Source: Chelonoidis abingdonii (Eukaryota > Chordata > Testudines > Testudinidae). From it: DNA of 64,000 nucleotides. Position 1 is the stretch's first letter. Every line of letters begins with the position of its first letter. The notes under the pieces are model-generated. The model had not been told where the DNA came from and searched no databases. It worked only from the letters and a program-made list of their open reading frames with translations. Position numbers and translations under genes: made by a program. Shown piece by piece: positions 46,870-59,084 of the stretch. Location: positions 57,519,814 to 57,583,813 of the forward strand of contig NC_133777.1 of the NCBI RefSeq assembly GCF_003597395.2. Reading direction: 5' to 3'.

Positions 46870-49800
46870 ACCTCCTTTGAAATCGGTTTCACTTTCCAAA
46901 TAAAATACGACTTTCTCCTCCATAACAGTAAAAAGTGCTGCTCTACTGTGTTTCAAACATAGGTGGAGGATACCTGAGGTAAAATGGTGGATGACTCAAG
47001 CCAAAGAGCAGAATCAAAGTGTCCACAAATGGTCTTAAAAATTTCTGGTGTCACTAATCCCCTATTAGATATAATGAGGCCCCACTAAATTTTCAAGCTG
47101 CCTTCATTAGCCTGGGTTGCATGTAACTTGGAGAGGCAGATGTTAAATGTCTTTGTTAACATAGCAGGAGAGGTTGTTAAAGGTTAATCCCTGCAGCATG
47201 ACATTTTTTTATGTAGCTATAAATTTATTTGTGTATGTTACAAATACAAATGGTTTAAAGTTCAGCACTTGCAGTCTGGAGCTAATATCAATGCACAATT
47301 GTGGCAGATTTCCAGATAATGATTGTACCATGCTAAAGACCTGGTTTTCTTGTCACGGAGGAACAGAACCCCCCCTATTCCACATAGTTAGAGCCGGATT
47401 ACTACTGATTTGGTAGCAGCTATAGTCAGGTACCAGTTGAAAGAAAATGCCTAGCTACTTCCAACTAGCCTTTCGGGGATGGGAACTGTAAGGAAATAAA
47501 GCCATCTCTGTCCTTGAGACGCATGATGGCTACCTGATGGGAAAGAGTGTGGGGTATATTTTCCCTCAGAAATATGCATGGCTGGAAGACATGCAAGAAG
47601 GCTGAAGTGGTATAGCTTGTTGGACTTGTAATGTTTTGTTTTCTATGAACTTCAACTCTGCTTCTTCCAAGATTTGCTGGACTTGGCTGCTCCAGGAACA
47701 CTAGAAGTTAAGCTCTTCTGCTGCTCTCTCATATGTGGAGAGATATTTGATAAAATACATGGGGCAGCTAGATTTTGCCCTAGAGGAAGCAGGGAGGAGG
47801 AAATGTTACTTTTAAATACAACTTTGTGCCACAAAGGTTTAAACCCAGAATCCCAATGAGATGAAAAAATATGGTGAAATCTCAGAAGGGATCTGTTTTG
47901 ACTTTTACCCACCCAGTCCTGCCCTCTCTAAAATAGGAATAAAACCATTTTCATGTCTAAATTACTCTGTCTCTTGATCATCTGAATCTGAGAAGTCTAC
48001 CTTCCAGTGGGTCTGCAGCATCAAATGTTTCTACATAGTGCGTTTTGCAATGCCATCCTATTTAGTTATAGTTTGAACTGGATTTAGTTTTCTTGTTCTT
48101 AGCCATACAGTGGAAACTGGTCTTGTGGCAGAGAAAACAGTGTTAATTACATACAGGCCTAGTTAACACAGAGCTTTTTCTGGATGGATGTATGAATCTT
48201 GATGGTGCTCACAATCTTCCTTCCCATGCTTTCAAATATTTCTGGGGAAAGAATCACTCCTGTTTCCTGACTTGGGGATATCATATTGGGAGCTCTCCCC
48301 TTCTCCAGGAGAGGAGCTGGAGCTTACTGAGGAAGATGAGAGTCTGAAGTTGGTGTGTGTGTAGGGGGATGCAGAGGAGGGAGGGTAGGATCAGTCTACT
48401 ATGAATGAGGGAGGGTAAGCCCCAAAACCCCTCATCTTCTGATATGTAATTGGGGTTGAAATGCAGGAGGTATCACCTTGCAAGAGTCCAGGTCCACCTT
48501 CTGGTAAGGAGAATCATGTGACATGCCAGACTCCTTGCCAAGTAGCTCTGTTAACCAAATAGTAATGGGGTGGGTAAAGGGGGGGAGACCAAGAACCCTT
48601 TCCTTTTTGGATTGGAGTGTGCGGTGGAAGGGTCTCTGGAAGAATTACTAATCAGCAAGGACTTTGCAGCTTGTGGAATCCCAAGTGCTAAAGAGAAATC
48701 ACTTGTTATTGTGGAGGTGTTGAGGAGATTCTAACACACTGCTCTGACTCTGTGTCCTTTTATTTGGCAGCATGAGGGTCTGCAGGCAGGAACAGTTGTG
48801 GCAAAGCTCCCATTCTATGCTTCCTGAGAGGAATTCCTCACAAATGGAGCACTGCTTGGCCTTTGATTTGTTCTGCTTGGCCTGCTCATGCACAATGGGA
48901 GAAGGAAATATAATTAGCAGGTAGCTGGTCCCATTCCCAGAATGGAGCCCCAGAAATTGTTTGCTTCCTGGGGGAAAATGAGGAAATGGGAGGCTTTGTT
49001 TTTCTGCCCCAAACTGAGCATTGAAAGCTAGGAAGTGATTGAGAAAGAAGGAGCGTTGAACTGCTGCTCTGTTTTTGCCTCCAGAAAGAGAAGATCTGGT
49101 TCCAGGGCAGAAGGGGCTTGGCTAAGCCCCAGAGCCCTACTGATAAGTCTGAGCTGAACTCTAGTATTTGCAAGAAGAGTTTCAGTCCAACTGTCTGAGC
49201 TTGGTGGAGAGGTCAGGCTCCAGAGAGCAGCTGAGAAGGGCTTTGAGGTTGGCCCTATTGGAGGAAGGGGCAAAGAGAAAAGCAAGCAAGGAAAAAAAAT
49301 AAAATAAAACCAATTTCTTTAAAAAGAAGATATTCAGAGAATATGAGCTGCAATCCAGAAACAGAGGAGCTTAAGCATGGTTGTGGAGAAAGAAAGGTGG
49401 GCCATATCCACAGGAGTGTGTGAGAAATAGAGAGGGCGCACTGACCTACTTTTAAGGCATAGAAACAGGCTCATTTGTTATAGTAATAGAATAGTATTAG
49501 AATAGTAATAGTCTACCAACAGGTGGCCTTCATAGACATATATCTCAGAGTAATCCCATTCCTCAGATACCTTGAAGGTGGTCTCCGCAGCTCCCAAGTG
49601 GGGCAATGAGCTATTAGGGAGGATATCTGTACTGTGTTAGAATGAGCCACAGATAGCACGGTGAATATGAGGCAGAATCCTTTCAGCAGGCTAGGGGGGT
49701 TGAGTAGTCACTGCCTTGTAGCTGAAGTTTATTGTTAGGCCTCCTTGGGTGTTTTAATATTGCTAATATTGATGAAGTGAAGAAGGGAGTTGTTCTGGAC

Positions 49801-52023
49801 GGCCCTGAAAGTACACAGAAATAGGGCTGAACGTCTTGCTCCCTGCTCCTGCCAACACCACACAAATGGACAGCTGCCTGCCATCCCAGAAGTGGGTGCA
49901 AAGAAACTCCTTTGGACAGGCTGGGAATGTGCTATATACATGCGGTGTTGAATCTTGGTCACATTATCCTTGATTTCTAGAGCATATGTATATACTCTGA
50001 GCCAAACCTTGTAGTCCTTCCCTAGGCAAAACTCCCAATGACTTCAGTGGGAGATTTGCCTAAACAAAGACTGAAGGATTTGGATCACCAAACTTAGAAC
50101 ATAGAGTTTTCTATAACCTTGGACTGGACTGCACTGTAGCCGGTGGGTGTTGGAAACAAAGAGGAAATACACTTCTTTCTACAATAATTTCAGCTTTGTT
50201 AGTATTGAAGTTAAAAGCATTCTTTCCGAGAAAACCCTGGCTTCTGAACTGTGCCAGCATCTGGGAGTGGGGATGTTGAGAATTACGTTTAGATTTCTTT
50301 GTACTTTACTGCCAAGTACAAGGAGATACTCTTTAATGAATTATAAGAAGTATTAGCTTGGTCAGTGTTTTGTCATGTGGTTACAGAATAGATGTTCTGT
50401 GAAAAATAAAAGGGTACTTTCAAAGAGCTTGTTTTTTCTTGTTTTAAGTTTCAAATGGAGGCTTATTTGTGCAAATAGTCTTCATACGCAAAAAAACCTC
50501 GAACAAGGTCCAGGAAATTATTTATTTACGCAATATAATAAATATACCAAAGGTCCATCTTCTAACCATTTGCTACTTACCACTTGTTTAAGACTTGCCC
50601 AGTCTTCCAGAATACGCACTGAGGGATCAGTTCTCTTTTACCTTGTATTGTCCCCAGGTACCTGGTGTTTACACACTTTCCACTTGTGTAAATGAATATA
50701 AAATATGTAAGGTAATGGAGAGTCAGGCTCCCTCAGTAGTTATACCAGAAATGCAGGTATGGTAATTTTCTAAGTAACCAAAATAACGTTGGGATAACTA
50801 GTCCAAGGATGGACTAGAAATAGGGCACAAATTTTATTGTGTGGGATCAGTTCCTCTTGCTGCAGATTGGTGGCGGCTGGGTGTCATAAATGTGTCTTGC
50901 TGAAATGTGGGAGTAGGCCAAGTCAATGGCTAGTAGGAATTGGAGATGTGTTGGTTTTACTTTAGTCGGAGCAGTTTATCTGCTTCCTTATCAGGTGATT
51001 AGATTAGGTACCACAGCTGCTGTAATCTATGGGATTCTGCATAGTCTTGGAGAGCACAAAAGAATGTAAGAATGGAATGGGGAAAAGTTGGTGAGACCTC
51101 ATGGCGAACCCTGGCATCCTGAATTGCTGCCGCAGGATAGAAATCCTGTGGTATGTCCTGTGGCCAAAGGTAGGGGAAAGGGAAATCTGCCAGGAAGGTC
51201 TGGAGCCACACAGGACTTTGGGGAGGGAATGGAAGAGCTGTATCTAAATCTGAATATTCAGGCCTACAAATTCCGTAGTCCCTTTTTAACTGTATAGTTC
51301 AGTCCAAACTCTTTGTTACTGTTACAAACAGACTTGGAAGATTTTGTGTCAGAACTTCAAAGGGCTCCTAATTTTGCTATAGGGTAGAAAATGGAATATT
51401 TAGATTCTTTCTTAATTCTTGTATCAGGTTTCAGTGATTCTCTCAGTATGCCTGCCATAATTTGACATTTTTTTGGTTACCCTGAGTATGCTTTGTATTC
51501 AGAATAATACAAATCAGCCTGTTGGAAGCAATGCTTTTTAATCCTTAGAGACTTGGTAATGTCCTGATTTACTTGAATTGTATCTTTTTGCATGGTGATG
51601 CACAACAGCCTGTGGTACACACTTTTATTTTTTTACATCTTTGTGTTGGATGTTATTTGCAGTTTAGGGTAATTGTGGAAAAACTGTATATACAATTGTA
51701 ACTGGCCAAACTCTGAATCTTCAGAGTTTTGTGGCCCTATGAACAAGAAACCTGTGCTAATGTCAGGAAACTTCTTGGGTTTCCTACTCGTCCCTATCCA
51801 GTGAAGTGAAGGAGAAGGGAATTCCCCTTTATTGCAGAGTAGATTGTGTGTAGGACCTGAAAGGCCATCACAAGTACAGCAGGAGCACAGAGTGAGGGAA
51901 TTCCATGTCTCAGCTGGCCTCCCTGATAGCATGGCTCTCCCAGCAGAGGTGGTGTTCTGCAAACCCTGCCTGCACTTGGCTCAGCAGCTCTCTTCAGTGC
52001 TACTTTCAGATTAGTGAGTCTAG
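46870..52023. other. No gene seen; one palindromic repeat
   Basis: Apart from the palindromic repeat at 50000-50095, no transposon end or exon signal was recognised. Sequence at 48300-49300 is slightly more GC-rich with purine-rich patches. Open frames up to about 109 codons show no domain. Confidence 0.45.
50000..50095. repeat. Short palindromic MITE
   Basis: 'agtccttccctaggcaaaac tccca' and 'tgggagatttgcctaaacaa agact' are inverted arms around 'atgacttcag'. It has the same design as 9658-9770 and 40256-40328 but different arm sequence. Confidence 0.65.
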
Positions 52024-52032
52024 TTGGATAGT

Positions 52033-52177
52033 TTTCAGAGTAGCAGCTGTGTTAGTCTGTATCCGCAAAAAGAACAGGCGTACTTGTGGCACCTTAGAGA
52101 CTAACATGTATTTGAGCATAAGCTTTCATGGTTTGTTAGTCTCTAAGGTGCCACAAATACTCCTGCTCTTTTTTTGG
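52033..52177. mobile_element. Short inverted Penelope-like insertion
   Basis: The left part 'ttcagagtagcagctgtgtt agtctgtatcc' runs to 'cttgtggcaccttagagact aaca'. After 'agcataagctttcatgg' the sequence reverses as 'tttgttagtctctaaggtgc cacaaatactcctgctcttt'. Flanks TTGGATAGT (52024-52032) and TTTGATAGT (52178-52186) form a 9-bp duplication with one mismatch. Confidence 0.8.
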
Positions 52178-52186
52178 TTTGATAGT

Positions 52187-54852
52187 GTGGGTTCCAGGCG
52201 GCGCAATGCTGACAACATAGGGTGCTGTACCCATTCCCATTTCGTACCCCCACTATAATCACTCCAACACAAGGGGACAATAGCAGGAACCTTACAGAGC
52301 TCTCTGGTCCCTTCTGTGACACTGCCAGGTAGATTTTTTTCCATGGGAGGGAGAGGATGATTGTAACGGTCATTTAAAGCTAAAAGAAAAACCACAACTA
52401 ATGAAGGGACATGGAGAGATTTTTCGTTTTGAAGGGAGAGTTTTTTAATTGACATTTTCCTCTTAAAGCTATGTCTTAGACATCTTTAGGCTCCATCTCA
52501 CTGGGTATTGGACTGCCACACAATAACAACCAAATCGCAAAACATTCACTTTAATCAAAAAGAACCAACCAGCCCAAATGTATATCCAGGTAGAATGCTG
52601 GAAGCTGGCCTAAGAAGAAACCCAATCCGCCTAATGTCAAGGCAAGTAATTCCACCAAGAAAAGGGAATCAATTCCATCAGGTAAAGAGGATATGAGGAG
52701 ATAGCAGATGCGAGAAACTATGGATGGAGCCCCCAAAATGGTGACGTATAGGTCAAATAAAATAAATTGGGGCTTGCAGTGTCTGCCCCTAAAAGCAGCC
52801 AGAAAATGAGTTTTTGGCAGATTTTCTCCATCTGTGGATCCTCAGCTATGACAATCATGCCTCCTGCCCAATCCTAACTGAATGGAGGCACTTGAGAGCA
52901 GTAGTAGTGGTTAAATCCTGACTTAGGAAATAAACCGAAGGAAAACAACTGGTACATTGTTTTGTATCAACATATTATTCTAGTAATTAATAAAATTGTG
53001 CTTATTCTAGTGTCAAAGTGATAATATAGTTAAGGTCAGGATTCTAAAGCCGTATTTTATTATTTTTATTTTTAAAATATTTCACACTAGTCTGAAGGCA
53101 CAATACCTTACTTGAATCCAAAAAATGGAAAACTATAAACAGTTGAAAAAGTGAATCCATCAAGCAAACGCTAAATAAAGACACGTTCTTTTAAAGCTGC
53201 CTTTTCTTTGGGCAGATCTTTTGTGCCAAATGGATTGAGATTTCTTATTTAAAGCATAACACTATATTTTCAGCTTACAGTGTACAATCTGTTTCTGATT
53301 AACAATTCCAACCTGATTGATATTTTTTAGCAATGACAAAAAGACCTTGTACTGTCAGTGACTAGTTTTTGTTTGTTTCATATCCACTGGACAACCTGTT
53401 AACACTTAGTTATTTGTAACTTTACTGAAGCTAGGAAAAGCAAAGAGATCACTGAAAGAAGAATTCCTGGCTTGAGCTGTACTGAACTTCTAAGGTTTGT
53501 TTTAGGAAAAAGGTGTGAAGAAATCTTGTCTAGCCGTGTAGGCATTTCTGATAATGCCAGGGCATTTTTATTAATGGACTGGCTTGCTAAACATGACCAA
53601 CAGCTAGTGTTGGGATACAAAGCTGATACTATAAATAAGGTCCAGTTATGATTCTTCTCTCCACACAAATAGGCTTCAGTGTGACTTATTTCTCGGCCAG
53701 TGACACTTTGGTGATGATGAATGATGAGACTGTACAAGGACATTTAGCCCCAGCCCCACTCCCACTGGAATGTTTTGATAGTGTTAGAGTATTTCAATCA
53801 ACTGGACATTTACAGGAGGCATTCACGCTCCTCTGGAGTAGAGTTCCCATCTGCAACATTGCAGAGGTCAAGCTTAAGCCCTGTACAAATGCAACACCTT
53901 ATGGAAACGAACATAAAATTTCCAACAAGCTGGAGAAGCTTTCCATGCTGCCTCATGAATAGCTGTGGACAAACGTCCTTCATGTGAACTATTTGCCCTG
54001 TTTGTTCTTTTTATTCCTCTCTTTCGCTGGGGGTCAGATTGAAAGACTTGCAGATGACAAAGGCAATTTCTTCAACAAACACTTGAACACTAATGCAGAC
54101 ACCCTTTCTTTTGTCATATTTAAGCTACTGAGGCCCCTTGTCTCATTTCCTTTTTTTCTTAGAGTTTCAGTAAATGCTAAGCTTGAGACCACAATAAACA
54201 CAATCTGAACTAGAAGGTTAAGCACTTTAATTGCTGTAAAGGATTTAACTGCCAGACCGGGCTATTAAGCACTAAGCCAATATCAGCCATTTAGTTGTTA
54301 GAGATACGGAAAGTTGAACGTTGGCATATTAAGTCTATTTTAACAGGGCCTCTGCAGCCAGCCCACCCAACAACTTTATAGTGACACAACCTAACTTTTT
54401 AAATGACAAAAGTAATAAAAGGATAATGTAAAAGATAATGAGTAAATTAACCACAATTTATAAAAGCTGCACGTGGAGTCCATGCATTTTTAACTGTATT
54501 TAAAGATGGATGGCCAGACTCTCAGCTGGTGTAAATGGAGCTATGCCAATTTACATCAGTTGAGGATATGGCCTAGAGTTTTTTAATGTTATAGCCACAT
54601 TTCCGAGTCTTCTGCTTGTCATATTTCTGAAAAGGCACTCATTGATAGTAGGGTGGGAATCTAATGTCACGGGCATGTAAACCATTAGCATTTAGTTTTA
54701 ATAATGGTTAAGTAATAGTAGAGATTTCAACAAATCAACAGGTTTTGTTTTTTAAAGAATAGGCAGTCAGGTTCTGCTTCTTAAAGCAAAACCAGAATGT
54801 GATTTAGTTGTGTGCAGTACTATTATTGTGTTAGCATCCCAAAATGGCATTG
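52187..54852. other. No gene seen
   Basis: A palindromic relic lies near 54512-54585 ('cagactctcagctggtgtaa ... tttacatcagttgaggatat ggcc'). Open frames near 53399-53962 on both strands overlap each other and have no known domain. Confidence 0.45.
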
Positions 54853-54864
54853 TATTTTCAGCAA

Positions 54865-55055
54865 AAACAACGAGAAGACACTTCAAAGGCTAACAGATTT
54901 ATTTGGGCATAAGCTTTAGTGGGTAAAACCCCCCACTTCTTTGGGTTTTTTACCCATGAAAGCTTATACCCAAATAAATCTGTTAGTCTTCAAGGTGCCA
55001 CCGGACTTCTCATTGTTTTTGTGGATACAGACTAACATGGCTACCCCCTGATACC
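54865..55055. mobile_element. Inverted Penelope-like insertion with 12-bp target duplication
   Basis: TATTTTCAGCAA is repeated exactly at 54853-54864 and 55056-55067. The left arm runs 'aggctaacagatttatttgg gcataagctttagtgggtaa'. After a CCCCCC-containing centre, the right arm carries the stem TGGGT/ACCCA (54942-54946, 54952-54956), GAAAGC, 'ttatacccaaataaatctgt' and 'ggtgccaccgg'. It ends 'acatggctaccccctgatac'. The two arms are reverse complements over about 60 bp. Confidence 0.9.
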
Positions 55056-55605
55056 TATTTTCAGCAAGATAGCTTCCAACCATGGTTGACTTGGATTTAA
55101 AATCTTTTTAGTCTGAAAAGTGTATTTTCCTCTTTTTGTTTGTATTTCTTACTGTTGGAAATTCCAGAAAAATAAGCTAAATGAGGCTGGGGTGAATTTC
55201 TTGTGTTCCTTTCCTTGTTTGTCAGTCACCACAATTCCTTATGAACGTGCAAAAAGTGTGCTTGGAAAGAAGATTACCAACAACTGCAGTAGTGTTGTTA
55301 ATCTGGCATCTGGATGAGCATGTCTTCCACGGGAGATGTTCAGTAGTCTTTAGGGATAGATGGACCTCAGTCAGCTCCACATTTTCTAACTGGTGGGGGA
55401 CAATTTCCAGGCAGGTGGGGGACAGTCTCCCAAACAGAAATATAGATTGAGAATATAAGGTTCTACTGCTTAACAGGTAGCTCAGTCTTTCTGAATATGT
55501 CACTGGAAGTCTTACTTCTGAGTGGTGCCCATCTCTTGAGCTACTCCAGTTTGCCACTTCTATCATGTCATTCTTTAACTGTATTTTTGATTCACATCAA
55601 AGTCA

Positions 55606-55796
55606 ATGAGAGAGAAGGTGGGTGAGGTACGGTCTTTTATTGGACCAACTTCTGTTGATAAAAGAAACAAGCTTTCAAGCTTACACAGAGCTCTTCTTCA
55701 GGCCTGGGTTCTGTGTAAGAAGAGCTGTATGTAAGCTCGAAAGCTTGTCTTTTTCACTAACAGATGTTGGTCCAATAAAAGATATTACCTCACTCG
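55606..55796. mobile_element. Inverted Penelope-like insertion, second sequence family
   Basis: The left arm is 'ggtgggtgaggtacggtctt ttattggaccaactt', and the right arm is 'ttggtccaataaaagatatt acctcact' in reverse orientation. Both arms contain the CTGAAGA/hairpin/GAAAGC motif: minus strand at 55701-55671, and a decayed plus-strand copy at 55713-55745 with the stem GAGCT/AGCTC. This family has a different stem sequence from the copies at 6302, 28492 and 54942. Confidence 0.75.
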
Positions 55797-57190
55797 AATT
55801 ATGCTCACTCATTCTCCTACTCCCTCTTCTGGACTGGCAAGTCCATCCATTTGACAATTCAGTTATTTCACCTCTCTTTTCTATTATTACTGTTTTATAA
55901 GATCTGTGAAAAATGATGTCATTATTTAACACATCGTTCATTGTAAAAATCCAATCTTCCACCAAGAATATTAGCTCCTTGTGTTGTTCTTGGCTTCTCT
56001 TGCCATGAATGGGTCTATGCTTCATTTCCAGAAACAGAATCATTTTACATTGGAAGATGGTTAAAACACTTGAAGAAAGAAAAATTGAAACCATGAAATA
56101 GTGTACAAGTGCAATAAAGAATAAACATACCTGCAGCAATTAGAATTTTCCATTGAGGGAACAACATCAAATGAGAAAGGAGACAGTTTGTAGAGCAGTG
56201 AAAAAATATCCAAGTGATAGTAATTCAGTGCTTAATATTTTGTTGATGTGGACACAGCGGCAAAATGAGGACAGACACATGCAAGGATTTAAGTGGTTTG
56301 CTGAAACTATTATTAAACTTACCTCTTCTATGCTGTGCTAATCTGTCCATCACCCATTCACTCTTATACCAGGTATTTAATTGATTCCAGTGTGGAGGCT
56401 ACAGGGCTTCTTACCACATGACCAATAACTCTTTACCATATATACCCCCAGCATCCTTCTCCTTGTGAGGGGGACAGAGGGTGCAACAGGTTAGGGACCT
56501 CGGCCCATGAGGGCCACAAGATCTAACCTTGGCCCACAAAGGCCACATGGTCTCACCTTATCCCATGAGCCCAAGGCCCAACACCAAATCCCAAGTCTTT
56601 TACCTCTGGGAACTGTTCATTTTATTCTCTTAACTGTACTGAAAACTGGCCTAAAGTTGCAACAAATAACTCTCCCCCAGTACCTCAGCTAGGCAAGAGG
56701 CATGTTCCTACTCAATCCACTGTGGTTTGAAAGTCCTGTGAGGAAGGAAGGAAACTCCCTGGTCCTCTGCCAATTGGCTCATGAAGGAAAAATACCTTCC
56801 TGACCCTCTTAAAAGGCAGCTGGCTAGACCCACAGCATCCATTAGGCCAGGCTCCCATTCCTGGTTCTCGTGGGTAGGGTGGGCTTCTGGTGTGGAGCAA
56901 AAAGAGGCTCCACATGGCCTCTGCGCTGAGCTAAATCCTGGGAACTGGGGAATGCTGATCACTCAGCACCCCTTTCTCTCAGTTGGCCTATGGATGCCAG
57001 AGACTCTCGGGGTGGGAGTTACCTGTTATCCCTTGGTGAGTGCCTCCCTTCCTTGCTACTGGGACTGTCCCCCTTTACCACTGGGTCCATCAGTTCCCAC
57101 ACCCATTGATGCTGGTGGGTGGTATTTCTGCAAATTTGTAGTTAAAGCAATATTAATAAGTAAATGTACTTAATATAATGTAGGAGCAGA
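55797..57190. other. No gene seen; GC-richer block of unknown origin at 56440-57180
   Basis: The minus-strand frame at 55681-56139 (152 codons) includes PLE sequence at its end and has no known domain. The block at 56440-57180 contains repeated 'ggcccatgagggccac/ggcccacaaaggccac' words near 56503-56550 and may be an unrecognised repeat. Confidence 0.4.
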
Positions 57191-57244
57191 TCCCCAGCTG
57201 CTGTAAAGAGATGAATGATGGTCCTATATATAAGGGAATGAACT

Positions 57245-57785
57245 GTAACTTGGAAGAACTGGATTCAATTCCCAATTCTGTCAAAGACTCCCTGTGTGAT
57301 TTTGGACATATCCCTCTGTCCCATAGTCCCCCATCTGTAAAATGGGGATAACATATCCTATCGTTTCTCAGTTTGTCTTTGTTTTCTATTTAGACCAGGG
57401 GCCGGCAACCTTTCAGAAGTGGTTTGCCGAGTCTTCATTTATTCACTCTAATTTAAGGTTTCGCGTGCCAGTAATACATTTTAACATTTAGACGGTCTCT
57501 CTATAAGTCTATAACATATAACTAAACTATTGTTGAATGTAAAGTACATAAGGTTTTTTAAATGTTTAAGAAGCTTAATTTAAAATTAAATTAAAATGCA
57601 GAGTCCCCCAGACTGGTGGCCAGGACCCAGGCAGCTCGCGTGCCGCCTTCAGCACATATGCCAAAGGTTGCTTACCTCTGATTTAGACTATAAGATCTGC
57701 AGTTCAGGGACTTTCTCTTACTAAATATTTGTACAACACCCATCCCACTGGGGCCTCCAGGCACTACATAGTACAAATAATAAAT
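57245..57785 (+). mobile_element. MIR/CORE-type SINE, interrupted by a hAT MITE
   Basis: The left part carries a tRNA-like B box 'ggattcaattccca' (57261-57274), 'ctccctgtgtgattttggac' and 'catctgtaaaatggggataa'. After the hAT insertion, the tail resumes with 'gttcagggactttctcttac', 'ttgtacaacacccatcccac tggggcc' and 'acaaataataaat'. The order matches a full-length MIR-like SINE with a LINE-derived tail. Confidence 0.75.
57396..57680. mobile_element. hAT MITE, 285 bp, Charlie-like
   Basis: Perfect 8-bp target duplications, ATTTAGAC, flank it at 57388-57395 and 57681-57688. The termini CAGGGGCCGGCAACCTTT and AAAGGTTGCTTACCTCTG are inverted repeats. The AT-rich interior includes 'gtttcgcgtgccagtaatac' and 'aagcttaatttaaaattaaa'. 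It sits inside the MIR-type SINE at 57245-57785. Confidence 0.95.
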
Positions 57786-58308
57786 CAATGATGCTCTCTT
57801 GATTTCAGGGGAACAACATCAGTTTACACTAGGTGCGGATCTGGCCTCTAATGATTGTGTGCTTGGTAATTTCTTCCAGCATAGACCATGCTGATCTAAT
57901 TTGCTCTTATTTTTCTACAGATTAAATGTTTTAATAGTTTTACCTTGGAGCTACCTTACCTCTGCCAACACAGAAATTTTTGCATTTGCTGCTGATTTCA
58001 CAACTGGCTCCATTGCCACTAAAACCACAGTGAAGTATTATTATGCAACATGATGTAATTCTCCTTCTATCTTTCTGTATTTTCTTGGCTCTAGTAAACC
58101 TAAGCAGTGACAGTGTACAATCTGCTTTTTAGTGCCTCTCTGGAGTTTCATTTAAACTGAACTGTCAAGCAGATTTTTCTTCTCCTACTTTGTTAATATG
58201 AGATGGAAAGATTCATAGTAATAATAGGATGGAAATTATACAGACAGTACTGAATGTGTTTCACATATTCAGAAGGAACAAATTCTTTATTGTACAAGGA
58301 TAGCATGA

Positions 58309-58871
58309 TGTAACAGAATGGCTTGCCGGAGGGGCTGGAGATCACCAGGCTAAGTCAACCCTGATTACAGAATGACCCCCACCTGAGGGGAATCAGATGA
58401 TTCCAGTATAAAAAGGAACCAGAAATTGTAATAAAAGGGGAAGCTCAGGAGACAGTAGTTATGTCTGTGTGGACTCTGCAGGGTGTAGTAAAAAGGCTTT
58501 TACAGGGCCCTGATTCAGCAGAGGGCACTAACGGAGAGGACCTGAGGAGAAGGGCAGACTCCAGGCAGGAGGTACTGAGAAGCAGAAAGACAGTCCTTCC
58601 AGGAGGTGGGGCTGTGTCCTGCAGAATCTTGTATGAAGTGTCGGTGAGTTTGTGTTCTATTTGGAAGACTTTGTTATTTTGGACTATCAGGAGAAAGACA
58701 CTGAATGAGGGTTGATGCCTGGAGCACCAGTGCCAGGAGGGGATTGTTTGAACTACTTTTGAACTGAATGGGTTCTTAGCAGGTATACAGGAGGGGTCTA
58801 ATGGGCAGAGTGCCTAAAAAAAGCGACCTCTGGCCACGGGAGGGTGCTTGATAAATGGCCACCCTGCTACA
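58309..58871 (+). mobile_element. Putative solo LTR
   Basis: It starts TGTAACAGAATGG and ends 'ccctgctaca'. It contains 'agtataaaaagg' near 58405 and 'aataaaagg' near 58431. The flanks CATGA and CACTG do not form a convincing duplication, so the LTR call rests on the TG...CA ends and overall look. The 84-codon frame inside has no domain. Confidence 0.4.
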
Positions 58872-59084
58872 CACTGAATACATAAGAATCAATATGCTTC
58901 TATTATCTGTTCTACATGATGCCCCAGTTGAGGAAGATAACCCAAATTATGATTCAAAAAATGTGCCACAGCACAGCTTGTGACCATCTAAATAGCTTGC
59001 AATGGTTTTCCTATTGTGTATTTTAACACAGGGAGTTTCTACACGGTGAGAAGGGGCTTCCTAGTTCTTTTAATGATTAGTCAG

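Noticed and set aside
55681..56139. 152-codon minus-strand frame
   Set aside because: Its C-terminal part is inside a PLE insertion, and the rest has no known domain or splice signals. The length is not exceptional for AT-rich sequence of this size.
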